From Amaurobius ferox (Eukaryota; Arthropoda; Arachnida; Araneae; Amaurobiidae): a stretch of DNA of 64,000 nucleotides. Where the stretch lies: positions 128,535,322-128,599,321 of the forward strand of contig OX578147.1 of assembly GCA_951213105.1 (NCBI GenBank). The letters are read 5' to 3'. Position numbers and translations under genes: made by a program. Below the pieces are notes generated by a model. The model was not told the origin of the DNA, ran no database searches, and saw nothing but the letters and a program-made list of their open reading frames with translations. Shown here one piece after another: positions 37,031-50,600 of this stretch (within the stretch, counting starts at the first letter, position 1; each line of letters begins with the position of its first letter).

Positions 37031-37559
37031 CTTGCGCCGGGAAATTCGTTCTAGTACTAATTAAAAACTGATCTCTGCCCGTCACTCTTGGTGACAAATG
37101 TGGTAACATTGGTGATATATTTGCCGCCATACAGCCTGCCCTGACAACTCTTCACCCCTCTCAGCTAAAACCTGGCATACACCCCTACCAAAATTCCTGG
37201 CTATGCTAATGTCATAGCCTACCTTGTACAAAATTTAATTTTAGTCAGTTGAGTAGAGAAAAACCCTTTACATAATTTTGTTGTGTTTCATTGGGTCGAA
37301 TAGTTTCAAAGAAAGTGCTGTTGTATCAATTTTGTCTAGACTGACGGACGAGACTAATTTTTCAACTGATGGAATGCTAAAATGTAGTCTTCTGTACTAA
37401 GAACCATGTAAAACATATAGATTTTTCAATTCGGCCGAAAACTGTTATTATTAAAACAATATTAAAACAGCACTTCCCTTTAGCTAAGTAACATTGACAG
37501 ATACCCAACACATCATTCACTAGAATTCTCTGATTATTTAGTGTTCAATTATAGACCAA

Positions 37560-37660
37560 TTCTGTGTTGAATGTTGGAAACCCAGACCACACGACAGACC
37601 CGAAGGTTTACTGTAGCTAAGTGTGTGGCCGGGACCAATTCTGTGTGCAATATTTTGTAC
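37560..37660 (-). repeat. Single copy of the structured hairpin unit
   Basis: On the minus strand this matches the 9621-9779 units: CACAGAATTGGTCCCGGCC, a loop with TAGCTACAGTAAACCTTCGG, then GTGTGGTCTGGG. The stem GACCACAC (37585-37592) pairs with GTGTGGCC (37623-37630), differing from both other units while keeping pairing. Confidence 0.75.
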
Positions 37661-37679
37661 ATTAAATTAACTGGAGTGT

Positions 37680-38362
37680 CTCTCAACTCGATTTTTTAAT
37701 GCCATAATCCATTTTTAAGTAGCTTGTGGTTTTTTCTTAAATTTACAAGTGAAATATTGAAAAATCGGTATCTTTGATGGAAATGATTATCCTGTTAGAC
37801 TTCACTTTTTCCCAAAAGAGGAAGCAATCTTAAAACATTTCTCTCTGAGGTAGAATATGTGAGAGGGCTTGACAAAATCTTTCTATTTATACAATACTTT
37901 ACAATATACTCCTCCCTGAAGAGGACAATGATGTCATGAACACGAAAAGTGTGTTACGGTTATTTTTGACAATAACTATTAAGACTCTTGATCATTGAGC
38001 CATAAATAAAAAATCATTTTATGTATATGATTATGTCAAATTTTATCCTATGCTGCCATGTTAAAAAAATATAAAGTTTTGAATAACTTTCGAAGTTTTC
38101 ACTCGAATGCAACAAAATCCTATCTAGTTCTATATTTTTTCGATAGCAAAGCTGGAGATAAAGTTTCGTGAAAATCCAATAATATTTGTAGCAGCTATTG
38201 TGTGCACAAGAAATCGATCACAGACATCAGACAGACAGACATCACTCCAAAAATATTCTAAACGTGCTCAAGAGGTCTTAAAACATATATTGGCATCAAA
38301 ATCTTGAAATTGAAAATTTTCAAGAAAATAATACTTTCTTATTACTATGTATGAGAAAGTAA
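37680..38362 (-). repeat. Hairpin-ended repeat related to families B/C
   Basis: The right end is ACTTTCTTATTACTATGTAT followed by GAGAAAGT, a hairpin like those of B and C, with CAGACAGACAGACATCACTC inside it. This places a dispersed-repeat end about 195 bp before dystrobrevin exon 1. The left boundary is uncertain. Confidence 0.6.
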
Positions 38363-38556
38363 AAATTTATAAAACTTCATATAAAACAGCATATAACACA
38401 ACAATAATAGGTGTCTGTTGTCAGATGTTACCTTTCAACTGTTTTATAAACTTTCTTAGTTTTAATAACAGTATGAGCTTTACAAATTCAGCGTATTGTT
38501 TCATGAGTAATTTAATTGGTATCTTTTGTTACTCACATTCTATTTATCTATTTCAG

Positions 38557-38661
38557 CCCTTGTTTTGCATATGGACACAGGTCATTACGTTGACAACATG
38601 AGCTATGGATCAGGCTCCCAGGGACCAAGTGCTGACTACTGTCATCTTATGGCAGAACTTA
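38557..38661 (+). CDS. Dyb: Dystrobrevin exon 1 (first recognised)
   Basis: The exon follows a pyrimidine-rich TATTTCAG acceptor and ends at A|GTGAGT. Its frame gives a short, little-conserved leader ending HLMAEL, and the last base plus exon 2 makes the lysine of LKAQNF. Vertebrate dystrobrevins have a comparable short variable leader before the conserved AQ(D/N) block. The first in-frame ATG is 38571; others are at 38598 and within the HLMAEL codons. Because an acceptor precedes the exon, at least one 5' exon (untranslated or coding) should lie upstream. I did not find it. Confidence 0.75.
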
Positions 38662-41600
38662 GTGAGTGATGCAACATTCAATAAAAACATAAATTCTGTG
38701 TATTGTATAATTTTAATTTACTTGTCAACTTTTTCCTGATTATTATTTAAATTTTATTGATTTATTAAAAAAAACTAAAAACATAATGGTTACTTTAAGT
38801 TATGTTTCTTAGTGGAGTTGTTGAGATATCAATAAAAATATTTGCTTTTCATAAAATTAGGTGGATTATTTTACTAAAACTTTATTTAAAGAAAATAAAA
38901 TCATATTGCTTAGCCATTTGTTATATGAAAACTTTATATATTTTTATACATATTTAAACTGTTTTCATTTTGGTGTATAAAGACCAATTAGTGTATGAAG
39001 TTATAATTAAGGACCAAAATGTTTTATTGTGAAGATTTGGGTTTGTAAAGAATGAGTTGGTAACGAAGTGAAGCTTCTAATGCTAAAACATCTCTTTTTA
39101 ACTTTTATGGAGTATTAGAAATTCTTTTTTAACTGCAAGCATTCCTCTGCTAGTATTATATAAATTAAATGTATTTAAAACTTAGAGAATAATGAATCAC
39201 GGACAAGTTTACTATATCCCATGAAATTCTGAAATAGGAAATATAAATATTGAAAATACTTCTAATTTCTAATGATTGTTTTCATAATGCTATTTACTTC
39301 TATTTAAGATAAATCTTCAGCTATTTCTTTTTTATTAAAATCTACTGTTTTGTAAAATTAGAAAAAATCTTTTTGTATCCCTTTGCTTTTGTCAAAACTT
39401 AAGAATCATTACTGCAGATACTGATATAACTTGTTCCCCTTTCTAAAAACATTTTATCCCCAGGCTGATGAAAAGTATTTATGTTCTTATTTCCAAATGG
39501 CTTTTTAGTTATCTTTCTTCCACAGACTGAAACAGAATTTTCTGCTACAGTATATTCTTTTGTTCTATCTGGTTCATTTATTCTGTTTGCACTAAAGATG
39601 TTCTTTGTTTTCAATAGAGACATTTTCAAGCATAGTGCACTAATTAGATATGATTGTAATCTTTGCTTTATATTTTTGATTTTTTTTTTCATTGTCAAAT
39701 ATATTTAATGGAACATTTATTGCTAAACAGCCTAATGGGAATAAAAATATAAAATATAAGTTTGTGTTCTCTTTAAGGGAACATTCATAAATTGCAACAT
39801 GGACAAAATTTGCAGTTTCATACTTTGTTGAGAAATGAAATAAAACTAATAAAATAATCAATATATTGGGATAGAAATGAGTTTAGCAACTCATATATCC
39901 CAATATATCTTTAGTTATTTTTGATTTCCCTATAAATTAATCTTATATAATAAAATATGTTGTCTGTCTTTTTGCCTGTCTGCCTGTGTCGTCTGTAGCA
40001 GAAAATGGATGCTTAGGACTGTCACAAAATTTTCTACTGAGTTATCTGAGCTCTTGGTACAACATTCTTTAAAATTTGAATTAGTTTTAGTTATTCTATG
40101 CTGCAGCACTATTTTAAGTGATATTCACACTAATCGATTCCTTAGCAATCGAAAATATTATCACAATTTCCATCTCAACATCACCAGAGAGATTGAAGAA
40201 GATCTCTCTTTTCAGCTATCTTTAAACCAAATCCGTAGGACAATTCCTTCATATTTATTTATGTATAAATACATTAAAAGATGAATTTTTAAAGTTATGT
40301 GGTTCCTATTTCATCTCATCCAAAAATGGAATACTGGCACAGTTCTATACTTTTGCAAGAATTAGAGCATATATCTTTGCATTCTAACAACAACAAAAAT
40401 TTGTTTTTTAATTATTATATTATTTGATTTTCTGTGAATTTTCAAGCAAACGCATAAAAATTTAAATTTTTGATTTTGCTAATGAAGTGCACTTAATTTT
40501 TCTTCTGTTCTGCATTGCTATGTAATGGGCTGGGCAGTTGCTAAGGGGAGAAGTGGTAGCAATTTGGAAATTAGTGATATCATATCTGTATTAAGTAGTG
40601 GGCACTTTTGTTTAGTACCCTGGCAATATTGGATAATACCTTCTACTAGTATATATAAAATGAAAATTCTTGTGATGACCAATTCTCAGGTTTTGATAAT
40701 TTATCCTTGAACGTGAATCAACCATTTTTTTTTTAATATCTGTAGGCACATTATCTCTAAAATAAGTTGAGCAATTTAAGTGAAATTTAGTATGTTTATT
40801 ATTATAAGCAAACATAAAAGTGGCATTGATTTTCCCATAGATCAGACCAAAGAAAGTTCCTTAATCAATTTTTTGGAAAAGAAATTTTAATTGAAAATTA
40901 TAATATTCTCCCCCCCCCCCCCCCCTCATAGGTTTGTGTGAATTTTTACAATTTGCACCAGACTAAACAGCATTTTGTTGGAAACCAGTAATCACTTCTG
41001 CCAGTGTTACCATGTGAAAAAGCTACTTTTAGTTAATGCCATAATGGGTTTGGAATAATAAAATTTGAATAATAAAAAAAAACATCTGTACTGTGTGCAA
41101 AGTGAACTTGAGTGCACTTTAAACATGTAGATGCGAGTAAAGCACTTTGGGACATCTTAAATTTTAAAAACAGGCTTGAGATTAAAAGCTTGTTATCTAC
41201 ATAATATGCACTGAACTGACTAACTGAGAGGGTGATGTATCAAAATTATCGTATTAAAATTATTGAGCTCTTCCACTATAGCTAGAATCTTAATTTTAGT
41301 GTCATTCGATCAGTCTCAGCTTTGAGACCAAGGGGAAAATCTGAATTTTCAAAAATTCTAGTTAGAGCTAATGGTGTAAAGGAATAATAAAAAAAACTCA
41401 GTGCCCCTTTGCTCAATTATCAAGCACTTCCACTCTAACTAATATCTTGGATTTAATCTCATTCGATTCATGCTTATATGAATGCTTTTATAATTCTGTA
41501 AATAAGAAAATAGTGTTATGTATAAAACAAATGCTGTATCTATAATGCCACACTAGTATAATATATAGCCCACAGTAGTACCCATACTAGTACACTATAG

Positions 41601-44600
41601 CCCACAGTAGTATAATGTCACAGTAGAGCAAATTTTGAAAAAAAAAACCTGGTGGTTTTTTGGGGGTTGGGCCCAGTTTGGCAAACCCTGAAGCTAGGAG
41701 ACTTGGTTAAGACAGGGGAAAAGGTGGAGTAATTGCAACAATATCAATTACTTATTTATTTGAAAATATAGATTATAGTTTTAAGAAAAATATATTCTGC
41801 TGCTTGTTAGTTATTCTTGTAAAGTGAAAATTGGTTTTAAATTGAAATTTTGTGCTACAAGGTCTTATAGCATTTGCATTTAAATTGCTCATCCACATTT
41901 CTCATTCTGAGCCTTTATAACTGAACTAAAATGTACATTACCTGTTTCTTTTTAGAGGCTCAAAATTTTGATGTAATGAAGTTTTCTTCATATCGTACAG
42001 CATGTAAACTCAGATTTGTTCAGAAAAGAATTAGCTGTGAGTACTTTTTTCAATACTTTATCTTATTATGCATTTAAATACTATTTAGAAATATGCCACA
42101 TATTTGCTATTTTTAGACTAAATTATTATTGGTTTATAAATTCCTTGTACTTTCTTGATAGAAATAAGCATAAAATGTTTCATTAATTTTTATCAAGGTA
42201 GCACAGGCAATTATATTCTCATAAGCAACAGTTAATTCATTATGTCTTAAATATGCTCTGACTGAGTTGTGCTTGCTCTAAATGTGCTGATTCAGTTTTA
42301 AATAAGCTATTTTCTGGAATTTGTACTTCTTTAGTATTTTAAGTTTTATTTTTGATGCTTTATCTCATTATGAATTAAAATATATTTTTCAAAATGTATT
42401 ATACATTTGCTATTTTTAGAATAAACTTTGTGGATATAATACTTCCTACAAAACAGCATAAAACACAAAATAAGGGTATCAAACAGTTTTGAAGATAAAA
42501 CACAGTCTTCTTCGACTACGAAAAGCACAACCTACACTCAGCAGAGCAAGATTAGCATCTGCCGGTAGAATAATAACCTAGCTAAAAGGGAAAATGATTG
42601 CAAAATGGTGCCAGGAGAAATGAAAATTATAAACCAAGAAAGAAGTAATGAATAACAAGATTTGAATGATAAAAACCAAGGAGGATAGAAAGAATAGCAG
42701 AATTTCATGAATGAAAGGTAGAAAACCAAAGAAGAATGTAAACAAGTAGTAGAAAGATTCAAAGCACTCACTCAGTGAGACTTAAGTGCCCCACAATAAA
42801 GTAAATATGAAGCTAACCGATTTTGGAAGTTACATGAGTACCATCTGGAAAAATAACAATTTATAAACAACTACGAAAATTAAAAAATAATCTTCATTTG
42901 TAAAATACCATAAAACAGAAAGTGCTATCAACGGGTTCCTCTCTTTTTTTTAGTATAAAGGACTAAAAACCTATCCTTCATTTTTAAGATAAGAAATACA
43001 TGTCAAACATTCTAGCAAGTGCAAAAAAATATGTATTTATGCTTTACCGTATTTCTGAAACTATCTGCCATTGACAGGTGTTTTTCTTCTTTTGGAGTAG
43101 CTATTGTATCTCTTATTTTGAAAAAGATGACATGTTCTGCTTCCAAAACAAGTTGACATCCTTGCATTTCTGTTGTATACTGTTTTACTAATGAAGATAT
43201 TAGCTATAGGTATTTTTTCAAAGTGAATTATTGAAGTACAAACTACCCACAGAAAGTATAACTGTCCTATATTATAAGTACTAACTGTCCTATATAAGTA
43301 CTAGCTGTATATAAGTGTTAACAGTCTTCACTGTAATTACCTGTAGTCAGCTGTTAGATTTTCAAAAACAATTATCTTGATATTTATACATTTTCAAAAC
43401 ACTGTTCACTTAATGCCTGGTTTATGCCAGGTGTCACATACCATCAAACTTTATGCATGAACTCTGCACTTTTCATTTGTGTTTTTTTTTTGTTATATAT
43501 ATATATAATGCATATATATTTTTTTCTCCATCTTATATTTTCAGCTTTATATAAAATTAACATTTTTTTTTTCTCAGTACACTTAGTGGACATTTGGAAT
43601 GTGATAGAAGCTTTTCGAGAGAATGGCTTGAATTCTTTGGAACCAAGGATGGAAATAAACATTCCTCGACTGGAAACTTTAGTAACCTCAATTTATTTTC
43701 AACTAAATAAGCGCCTTTCCTCAAGTCAACAGATTGATTTGGATCAATGTACATCTCTATTGCTCAACTGGCTTATGTCTGCTTATGATCAGTAAGTGCT
43801 GCTTGCATATATTGAATAACTATTAGCTTAGGATCACACCTTCATGGCAGATAACAGTATCCGTGGAGCAGTTTTGTGCTTATTACATATATACTCATTA
43901 GCATAGATTAGCTGATACCAACAATGGTAAAACCTGCTATGTTCCACAAGTTTGCAAGCATCTATGAAAATTGACATATTTGGTCCTACCACTCAGCTGG
44001 CTTCAATTTTTTTTTTTTTTTTTTTTTTAAACCTATGCCTGTCTCCGACCTCTCGGTCATAAGTCGACGAGCAGCCCAATACAAAGAAGAACGATAAAAA
44101 TAGTCACTGAAAGCCTTGTCAGTAACACATAAAGGAAAACAGTCAAGAACAGCAGGGCATATGTTGAGGTGCTCTCCAGTCATGGGAACACCATGGTCGC
44201 AAAGAGGGCAGACATCTGTATCTGTCAGTCCCATTTGATACAGGTGACTCTGTAAATAATCATGACCCGTGTCAAGTCTAAAGCAAGCCACGCCAACTGC
44301 TCTATGCAAGGAACTGGGTATTCTTGCCGACTTATTTAACAGGGAGTTCCATTTTTTTCCAGAAGCCCTCTCCCCGTACAGACTGAAATGTTTAGCTTTA
44401 ATAGAGTGGGATATATTGCTTTATATGCCGCACAAGCAAGGGAGGATCCGGTTGCATAATTTGAGATCCATTCTTAGCCAATAAATCTGCCCGCTCATTT
44501 CCATATATCCCGCAGTGGCTTGGAAGCCACTGCAGGGCAATGCGGTTCTTGATGTTCAGCAGCTTATCTATTTTTTCCGTACAATTCTTGGAAATCTCAC

Positions 44601-47600
44601 ATTCCCAGAGATTGAAAGATGTTAAGGTCATAACTGCCGCCCTGAAATCAACAAAAAAGATGATATTTTCCTTTTCACATTGCTCCATTTTGTCTAAGGC
44701 TAAAGAAATGGCGGCTAATTCGCCATCAAAGTTGTCAAAGTGTTTTCCAATGGCACAAGACAATGTAAAGTCTATAGAGTAAGTGCCAGCTCCAGCATTT
44801 TTAATGGCCCCCTCAGCCGAACCATCAGCATAGACATGGAGCCAAGAATCATCCAGGAAACGTTCATGTATAGTAGTCAAGGCAGTAAATTTCAATTCAG
44901 AGTCAAGAGAAGATTTCTTGTTAACAGCTGAGACAAGGTCCAAGCATCTCTCAGCAAGTTTAAAGCTTCAAATTTCTAAAACATCGAGCTCAAGCTGTGC
45001 AAGGCCGCAGTAGCCAAGTTCATACTCAGAGTAGTCACTCACTTTTAGTGGGCATTCCTAAAGTTATGATCACACTCCCATTGCAGTTAACAGCATGTAT
45101 GAATCAGTTTCATACTCATAACATTATATGCTTGTTAGCATGGAATAGACAATACTTGCAATAGTAGAAAAAAAGTATTTGCTTTGTGCCACAATCTCTA
45201 TAAAAACCAACAAGTTCAATCCTATCCTGAAGCTGGCCTCAAATTTCTTAAATATTGAAATCAAGCTGCATAATCATGTTCATAATCACAAAACCTGCTT
45301 ATAGGAATAGGGGACATTCCTGAAATTAAGGTCGTACTTTTACTGCAGATAAGAATAGACTAATTTTGTGCTTATTGTGCACTCATCAAAATAGAATAGT
45401 GGATACCAGTAATGGCAGTAAGTAAACATGCTATGTTATACAATTTTGTGAACCTCTATAAAAACTGACCGCTTCAGACCTACCATTCAGCAAGCTTTAA
45501 ATTTATAAAAAATTGAACCCAGGCTGCAATAGCCAAGTTCACACTCATAGAACTCACTTATATAGGGGTGGGGGCATCTTCAAAGTTTAGATTGTACTCC
45601 TTTTTCAGATAACATCATCTATGAACTGATTTCACATATTTTGCACTCATTAACATGAAATAGCTGATACCTTCAATAGCATGAAGAAAACTTGCTGTGT
45701 GCTAAAATTACGCGAACCTCTCTGGAGACTGACAAATTCAATTTGCAGCCGGCTTCGAAAAGATTGATCTTAAGACTTAGATTCATTTTAGGTTGCATGA
45801 GAATGCATTGGTCAAGTTTATACTCACAGAACCCATCTATTATTGCAAATATCGACTATTTCATGTTGACATGTGCATAATAAATGTGAAACCGGTCTAT
45901 CCATGCTTTTATCTATGATGGGAGTGTGATTCTAAATTGGGGAACATCTATATGCAGGTCCTGTGAATATGAGCAATCAGTTTGTTATCTATGGTATTTT
46001 ACTGCTAACAGATACATACGAAACATAGGAAGAAAGCAAATTAAAAGAGAACTAAATAGAGTCTAAGGATGCTAAACAGTACTGAACAAAGAATTCATTG
46101 TAAAATCAATTTGAATAGGGTGTGCCAATAATAAACTTCTATAATGTAGATAATTTAAACTATTTTAGAAACATTAAAAATGTTAATTTAAAAAATATCT
46201 GGAATTTGAAGCACCACTTAACTTTGTATACCTATATTGTTTAGATCTCAAATAAAATAACTTTGTGCACAGAATAAAGATAACTTTAGCAACATACTTG
46301 GGCACAAATACAATAGTAGTGTTATTGTTATATTTGTGCTTAAGTTCATTGTTCAAATTTTCCTTGTTTAGCTCTGCTTGTATTGTAATCAGAATGCAAA
46401 ATTTATGAACTTTTATTTGCAAGATAATTTTCTTTTAATTGTTATAATCTCTTTAGAAATTTCTCTTATATTGTCAGCAGGTCAGTCAAATATTGTCAGC
46501 AGGTCAAGCTGATGAATTTGTTAGATCTTGCTGATCTCTCAATATATATATATATATATATACTTCCATACATTTATTTCATTGCTGAAGACTTAATTTG
46601 GGATTATTTTATGTATTATTATATTGTTTATTGGTTTTATTTATTATATTTGATTATTATGATTTTCTTTTCTTGGGATAATTTTATCTTTCTTTTTTAA
46701 TTTTGTATGTTTATGATTGCAGGGAAGATACTGGTAAGGTTCGAGTATTTTCTATTAAAATTGCCTTAGCTACTTTATGCTCTGGAAAGCTGATGGACAA
46801 ACTTAGATGTAAGTTTCATCCTTAACAGTTTGTAACTCATTAATAGTATTTGAAACTATAAATGAATACCTAATTACACAAAGTTATTTTTTAGAAAATA
46901 ATGTTCCTTAATAGCATTTATTTTATAAAAGTACTAGAATGACATACCCAGCATTGCCCTGATTCTAAATAACTGCTTATATAAATAATATAAATAGAGG
47001 TAACACCACTCAATTCCCAAATCGGCTGTTTTGAACCAGAATCATTCCCCTTTCGTTTCATCAATCCAAATCCTTTAGTTTCAACACATATGGTATTACA
47101 CATAACTATTTGCCACACATGCACACAAACATCCACTTCTTCCCATAGCAATGCACAGCAAACACGAGAAAGAGCAGAATGGAAAATTTCAACTTTTATG
47201 CTCTTGGTTTATAATTAATAGAAAATCAGAAAATAAAGTAATTCAAAAAATATATTTTTGTTGTTAGAATACAAAGATATGCAACCATATTTTTCCAGGT
47301 TATAGAATTGTGCTAATCTTTCTTTTTCAGATGCAGCAAAATAAGAAAAAAATAAGACGTTCCAAATAAATATTTTTCACTGTATTTAAAATTAATTAAA
47401 TATATATAAAGAACTTGTCCTATGCATTCAGTTCAAGGATCATTAGAGAGAACATTCTTTGATTTTCCCAATAATGTTAAAATGGAAACTGTGATAATAT
47501 TTTCGATTGCTATGGAACTGATTTGTGCAGAAATCGCTCAAAAGTGTGCTTCGACATGAAATAACTAAAAAACTAATTCCAATTTTTTAAAAATCTCGTT

Positions 47601-50600
47601 GAGCCATATTATCTGGAGACATGAAGTACCTCTGTACCGAATTTCATCACTGTCCAAAGCTTCGATTTTCTGCTCCACACAATATAGATTCACAGATAGA
47701 TACACAAACAAACGTTTTCTTTTGTTATGCAAGATTGTAAGAGGATCAAAAATTTGTAGTTTTTAACAGATTAACTTGTTCTTAACAGATCTAGAGTGCA
47801 AATTAACAATTTAGAGAAACATTTCTTTTCACAATATGAAAATGCTTAACTGGTCACATTTCTCCTTCCATGGACCATGGTTTTGTGGATTTTGTTGCTC
47901 ATCAACAAAAAACAATCAATGAGATGACTAGAGACGATTAAACATCTTTAACTGTAAATTTTAAAATTTTTCTGATAGAAAGCAAAATAATTTTCTGCCA
48001 AAGGGGTTTTAAAGTAGTAGATTCTGGTCAGTTGAGCCATTAGTTAATTGGAACAGCTATGTATTTGAGTTGTGGTTTTTAAGAAATTTTTCTTAATGTA
48101 TATTATCATTGCCAATCTAGGATATGCTGTTTCCAGACTTTTGCTGTTTAGAGAATTCTGACAGATATTAATCAAATTAACATTATTCAAGACTGATATC
48201 AACTATTAAAAAAATGAAATTACTAAAAAATAAAATGTTTTTGGAAATTTGATCTTATAGTTTTCATCAAATTGGTTAATTTTTCTATCAACTTTTTACC
48301 AATTGCTGAATTTGCATTTATTTTTCTAAATAAAATAATGATATCCTACTTTTTTTCTGATTCAAACTTTGGAAGTTAGTGAAAATTTTTCTAAAAATCT
48401 TGGTGGAACTTTATTTCTTAGTTTGAATATAAACTTTGTAAAGTTCACTGGCTGAAATACAAATCCTATCATTCTGTTCACCTGCTTGCTTACTGATAAA
48501 AATTGTATGGTGTACCCAATTTTAGTGATGCAATAATAGGGAGTATGACTGAAAAGTGAGAACTGACTTATACTATGAACATAGCTAAAATTTAAAAAAA
48601 AAATTGATAGTCAACATTGTTTTATATACTATGAAATACAGCAAGTATATCAATATTATTATTTATTAATTTTATTTATATTGAGTAATGTAAGTTTCTT
48701 TTAAACTTATTTATTTCTATTATTATAACACTAATGTGTTTGTATTTTATTTTAGATATTTTTTCACTCATATGTGATAACAACGGTCTATTGGTACAAA
48801 GTAAATTCGCAGATTTCCTGAGAGAAATCCTACAAGTTCCTTGCTCAGTACATGAATCACCTACATTTGGGTATCGTGATAACCTGCCATCAAGCATTAT
48901 AGATGGGGTATGTGAAATTGATTTTAAAAATTTTAACCATTTGTCCATTTTAACCATTTATTTTTCCCTTTGAACTACATCAGCGATTTCTAACCTGTGA
49001 TTGATTAACAATTTGTGGGGCTGCTTAATACGTTGAGTGCCATTAGTCCAATATTTGGCTTTCCGTTTGGAGGTTTTGTATCCAATATATCATTTGTCAC
49101 TTTAAAACAATATATCATTTATCCCTTCAAAACTAATGTAATGAAATAAATTTTAATGCTTTTTTGTAACAATTTAACAATATACAGAAGAATTATTTTA
49201 GTAACCGTAATATGAAATATTCTATGTGACCATATTTCAAAAAGGTATGATTTTTTTAGTGTATATATTTACACAAAATATCTCCAGAATTAATTTTTAC
49301 TTTTCAGTCAATATACAATATACATACAGGGAAAGTATTATGTAGAGTTAATAATTGGACTCAGCTTTTAAAAATTCTTGAATATGAATCATTTTTTATT
49401 TATGTTGTCTGTCTTTGGGCACCTTATATCTTGAACAAATGGAGTGATTCAATTAAAATTTGTTGCTTTTGTCATAGGTGTCAGAAGACTTAATTTTAAA
49501 AGTGCATTTTATTTAATGTAATATAAAAAATCATGTTTAAATATGCCACAAAAATAGGCTGGTTATTTTATAGTAATTTTTCATTTTTAAACAAATCACT
49601 TATATGTAGCTAATTGCAGTTATCATTATTTTTTTGTCTAAAATAGAAAATAAATTATAAAACATTAAATTTGTCCATTATTATCACAGGAGTGAGTGCT
49701 TTGTGGATATTCTTACCCATAAATGAATGAACATCATTTTTACTTTCCTTATATACATAATGTATAAGGAAAGTATTGTGATTAGGTCGAAAATTCGAAT
49801 TTGAGTTTTCGACGGGAGAGCACGTTTCAAGCATCCCTGATCACGAATCAAAGATTTTTGAGGTGATGTCTGTGTGTGTGTGTGTGTGGGTGGGTGGAGA
49901 TGATATCTCACGAATGAATGGAGCAATTCGAATGAAATTTGGTACAAAAATCACAATCCGTGAATACTGGAAGCCTATTGTTTTTAAACGCAATCGAATG
50001 TTCAGAACCCCCCTAAATTTTCGAGTGAAATTTGAAAAAATCATCAAAAAATCAAAACCTTTAATAAAGTTACACAAATAGACATTTCTTATGTAATTTT
50101 TCCTTAGAAAACGATTGACATAAACTTTAGAACGCTAGCATCCGTTCTCGAGATATTGCATATTTTTCAAATAAATTTATCAAAAAATCACATAAATTAA
50201 AAAAAATATATTAACTGTTAAGAAAAATGTTCACTTTTCATAAGTGATATCCTGCGATAAATTTGGTGACATCATTCTCGTGGATCTAGCTCGTTTCATT
50301 CATGAGAAAAGATATTTTGAGTAATACTTTTGTATTCGAACGCTAATAGGCATTCGTCTGCTATAAGAATATCTTATTTCTCTGTCCATAACGCTTGGCG
50401 AGATTTTAGCGACAAATTTGGTGGAATGTTGCCAACTTGGCAACTTTTTAAATTTTGCCAAATTAACGAAAATCTCGCCAAATAGATAAAAATGACGCTA
50501 AATCAATGAAAATGACGACTAATTGAAGAAAATTCAATATCTTGGAAAGAATATAAGTATCTACTATAAGAATAACATTTTTTTTAACTGTAAAAGTAGT

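Larger units (their letters stand above)
43815..45900 (+). repeat. Diverged tandem array, ~245-277-bp units, in intron 3
   Basis: Four units aligned by the GCTGATACC..CAATAG..TGCTATGTTCC block near 43911, 45146, 45389 and 45663 (spacing about 277 after removing the inserted retroelement, then about 243 and 274). Units are well diverged. Short open frames here are not genes. Confidence 0.8.

Noticed and set aside
38347..38601. 84-residue frame starting before dystrobrevin exon 1
   Set aside because: It crosses the acceptor site at 38556 in a different frame from the exon, and its upstream part is AT-rich repeat-derived sequence.
44540..44931. Plus-strand frames opposite the RNase H region
   Set aside because: The minus strand holds clear RNase H motifs; these are shadows.
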